Source of the DNA: an uncultured Ellagibacter sp.
GTDB lineage: Bacteria > Actinomycetota > Coriobacteriia > Coriobacteriales > Eggerthellaceae
DNA length: 6,439 nucleotides
Reading direction: 5' to 3'
Assembly: GCA_934661105.1 (NCBI GenBank)
Contig: CAKUIV010000111.1
Location: 1 to 6,439 of the forward strand
Part shown: positions 6,238 through 6,439 of the stretch, one piece after another
Layout of the letters: each line of letters begins with the position of its first letter
Position numbering within the stretch: the stretch's first letter is position 1
Notes under the pieces: generated by a model
Told to the model about the DNA's origin: nothing
Database searches by the model: none
The model's input: only the letters and a program-made list of their open reading frames with translations
Made by a program: the position numbers and the translations under genes

Positions 6238-6293
6238 CGCGTTAGGGGAAGGCTGCGGAATCCTTATACGGAGCTTTCACTATATAGAAAAAA

Positions 6294-6301
6294 GGGGAGG
6301 G
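6294..6301 (+). promoter_or_regulatory. Purine-rich ribosome binding site before the right-edge frame
   Basis: AAAAAAGGGGAGGGCGA directly precedes ATG 6305. The GGAGG core (6296-6300) is 4 nt from the ATG, slightly short of the usual spacing. A TATATA (6281-6286) or TATACG (6265-6270) just upstream could be a -10 element, but neither has a good -35. Confidence 0.4.
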
Positions 6302-6304
6302 CGA

Positions 6305-6439
6305 ATGGCAGAGCGACCTTATCGACAGGGAAAGGACGCTGCGCAGACTGGCGCTAGGACGCAAAGTGCCGTTATCCGAGGGAACGGCATTCGATGGCCA
6401 TCGGCGAAGAGACCGAAGAGGAGCTTGGCTGCTAAAAGG
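6305..6439 (+). CDS. Start of an unidentified protein, cut by the right window edge
   Basis: The frame opens at ATG 6305 and runs 45 codons without a stop to the window end. I do not recognise the product. The visible N-terminus is strongly basic (MAERPYRQGK at the start, WPSAKRPKRSLAAKR at the end) and has no hydrophobic segment yet; it could be the cytoplasmic tail of a membrane protein or a nucleic-acid-binding region. Support for it being real is the purine-rich ribosome site and its divergent placement from the NlpC/P60 gene. Against it, codon use is unlike the neighbours (many AGG, AGA and CGA arginines) and the minus strand opposite is also largely open. The rest of the gene is needed to judge it. 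Confidence 0.4.
   Translation, partial: MAERPYRQGKDAAQTGARTQSAVIRGNGIRWPSAKRPKRSLAAKR

Noticed and set aside
6394..6435. A 13-residue plus-strand frame (MAIGEETEEELGC)
   Set aside because: No ribosome binding site precedes it, and it overlaps the better-supported frame starting at 6305.
6243..6439. A minus-strand frame open from the right edge to about 6243
   Set aside because: It is Ser/Pro/Leu/Arg-rich with no start codon in view and no recognisable motif, and looks like the shadow of the opposite strand. The T-rich tail of the minus-strand hairpin at 6184-6210 means a gene ending here cannot be fully excluded.

Overview
The window looks like ordinary chromosome of a GC-rich Gram-positive bacterium, most likely an actinomycete and plausibly a Coriobacteriia/Eggerthellaceae member. 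This is an inference. It rests on an AddA-type (not RecB or AdnAB) recombination nuclease, a subgroup Ic aspartate aminotransferase typical of Actinomycetota, strong G/C third-position codon bias, and a PcsB/CwlO-like NlpC/P60 hydrolase with a Ser/Gly linker. There is no RNA gene, CRISPR array, insertion sequence or phage gene that I can support.

Layout. Positions 1-1563 (+) hold the C-terminal part of an AddA helicase-nuclease, whose N-terminus lies off the left edge. It converges on a class I aspartate aminotransferase (1689-2978, -), and the junction carries an 18-bp GC-rich hairpin. A 242-bp divergent control region (2979-3220) separates the aminotransferase from a PutP-type sodium/solute symporter (3221-4783, +). 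The symporter converges on a secreted NlpC/P60 hydrolase (4908-6044, -) across a clear bidirectional terminator (4850-4884). A second divergent region (6045-6304) follows, and then a reading frame that runs off the right edge (6305-6439, +).

Each gene is on the opposite strand from its neighbours, so within this window each is probably transcribed alone. The addA message may still be the end of an operon coming from the left. The genes cover separate housekeeping jobs: double-strand break repair, aspartate/glutamate nitrogen exchange, sodium-driven amino acid (probably proline) uptake, and peptidoglycan remodelling. The only pair likely to be functionally linked is aminotransferase and symporter, which share a control region containing GGGGCA repeats.

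I see no convincing new multi-gene system. The most interesting non-coding signal is at 6184-6252, where repeated GGAAGG blocks and one CCCCTTCCC block can form alternative hairpins. One of these is followed by five T residues, and all lie upstream of the right-hand frame. Other points for a second look are a twin-arginine motif on the peptidoglycan hydrolase, which starts at GTG 6044 rather than the upstream ATG, a 29-nt repeat inside its linker, and a CxxC-x9-CxxC pattern in the AddA nuclease domain.
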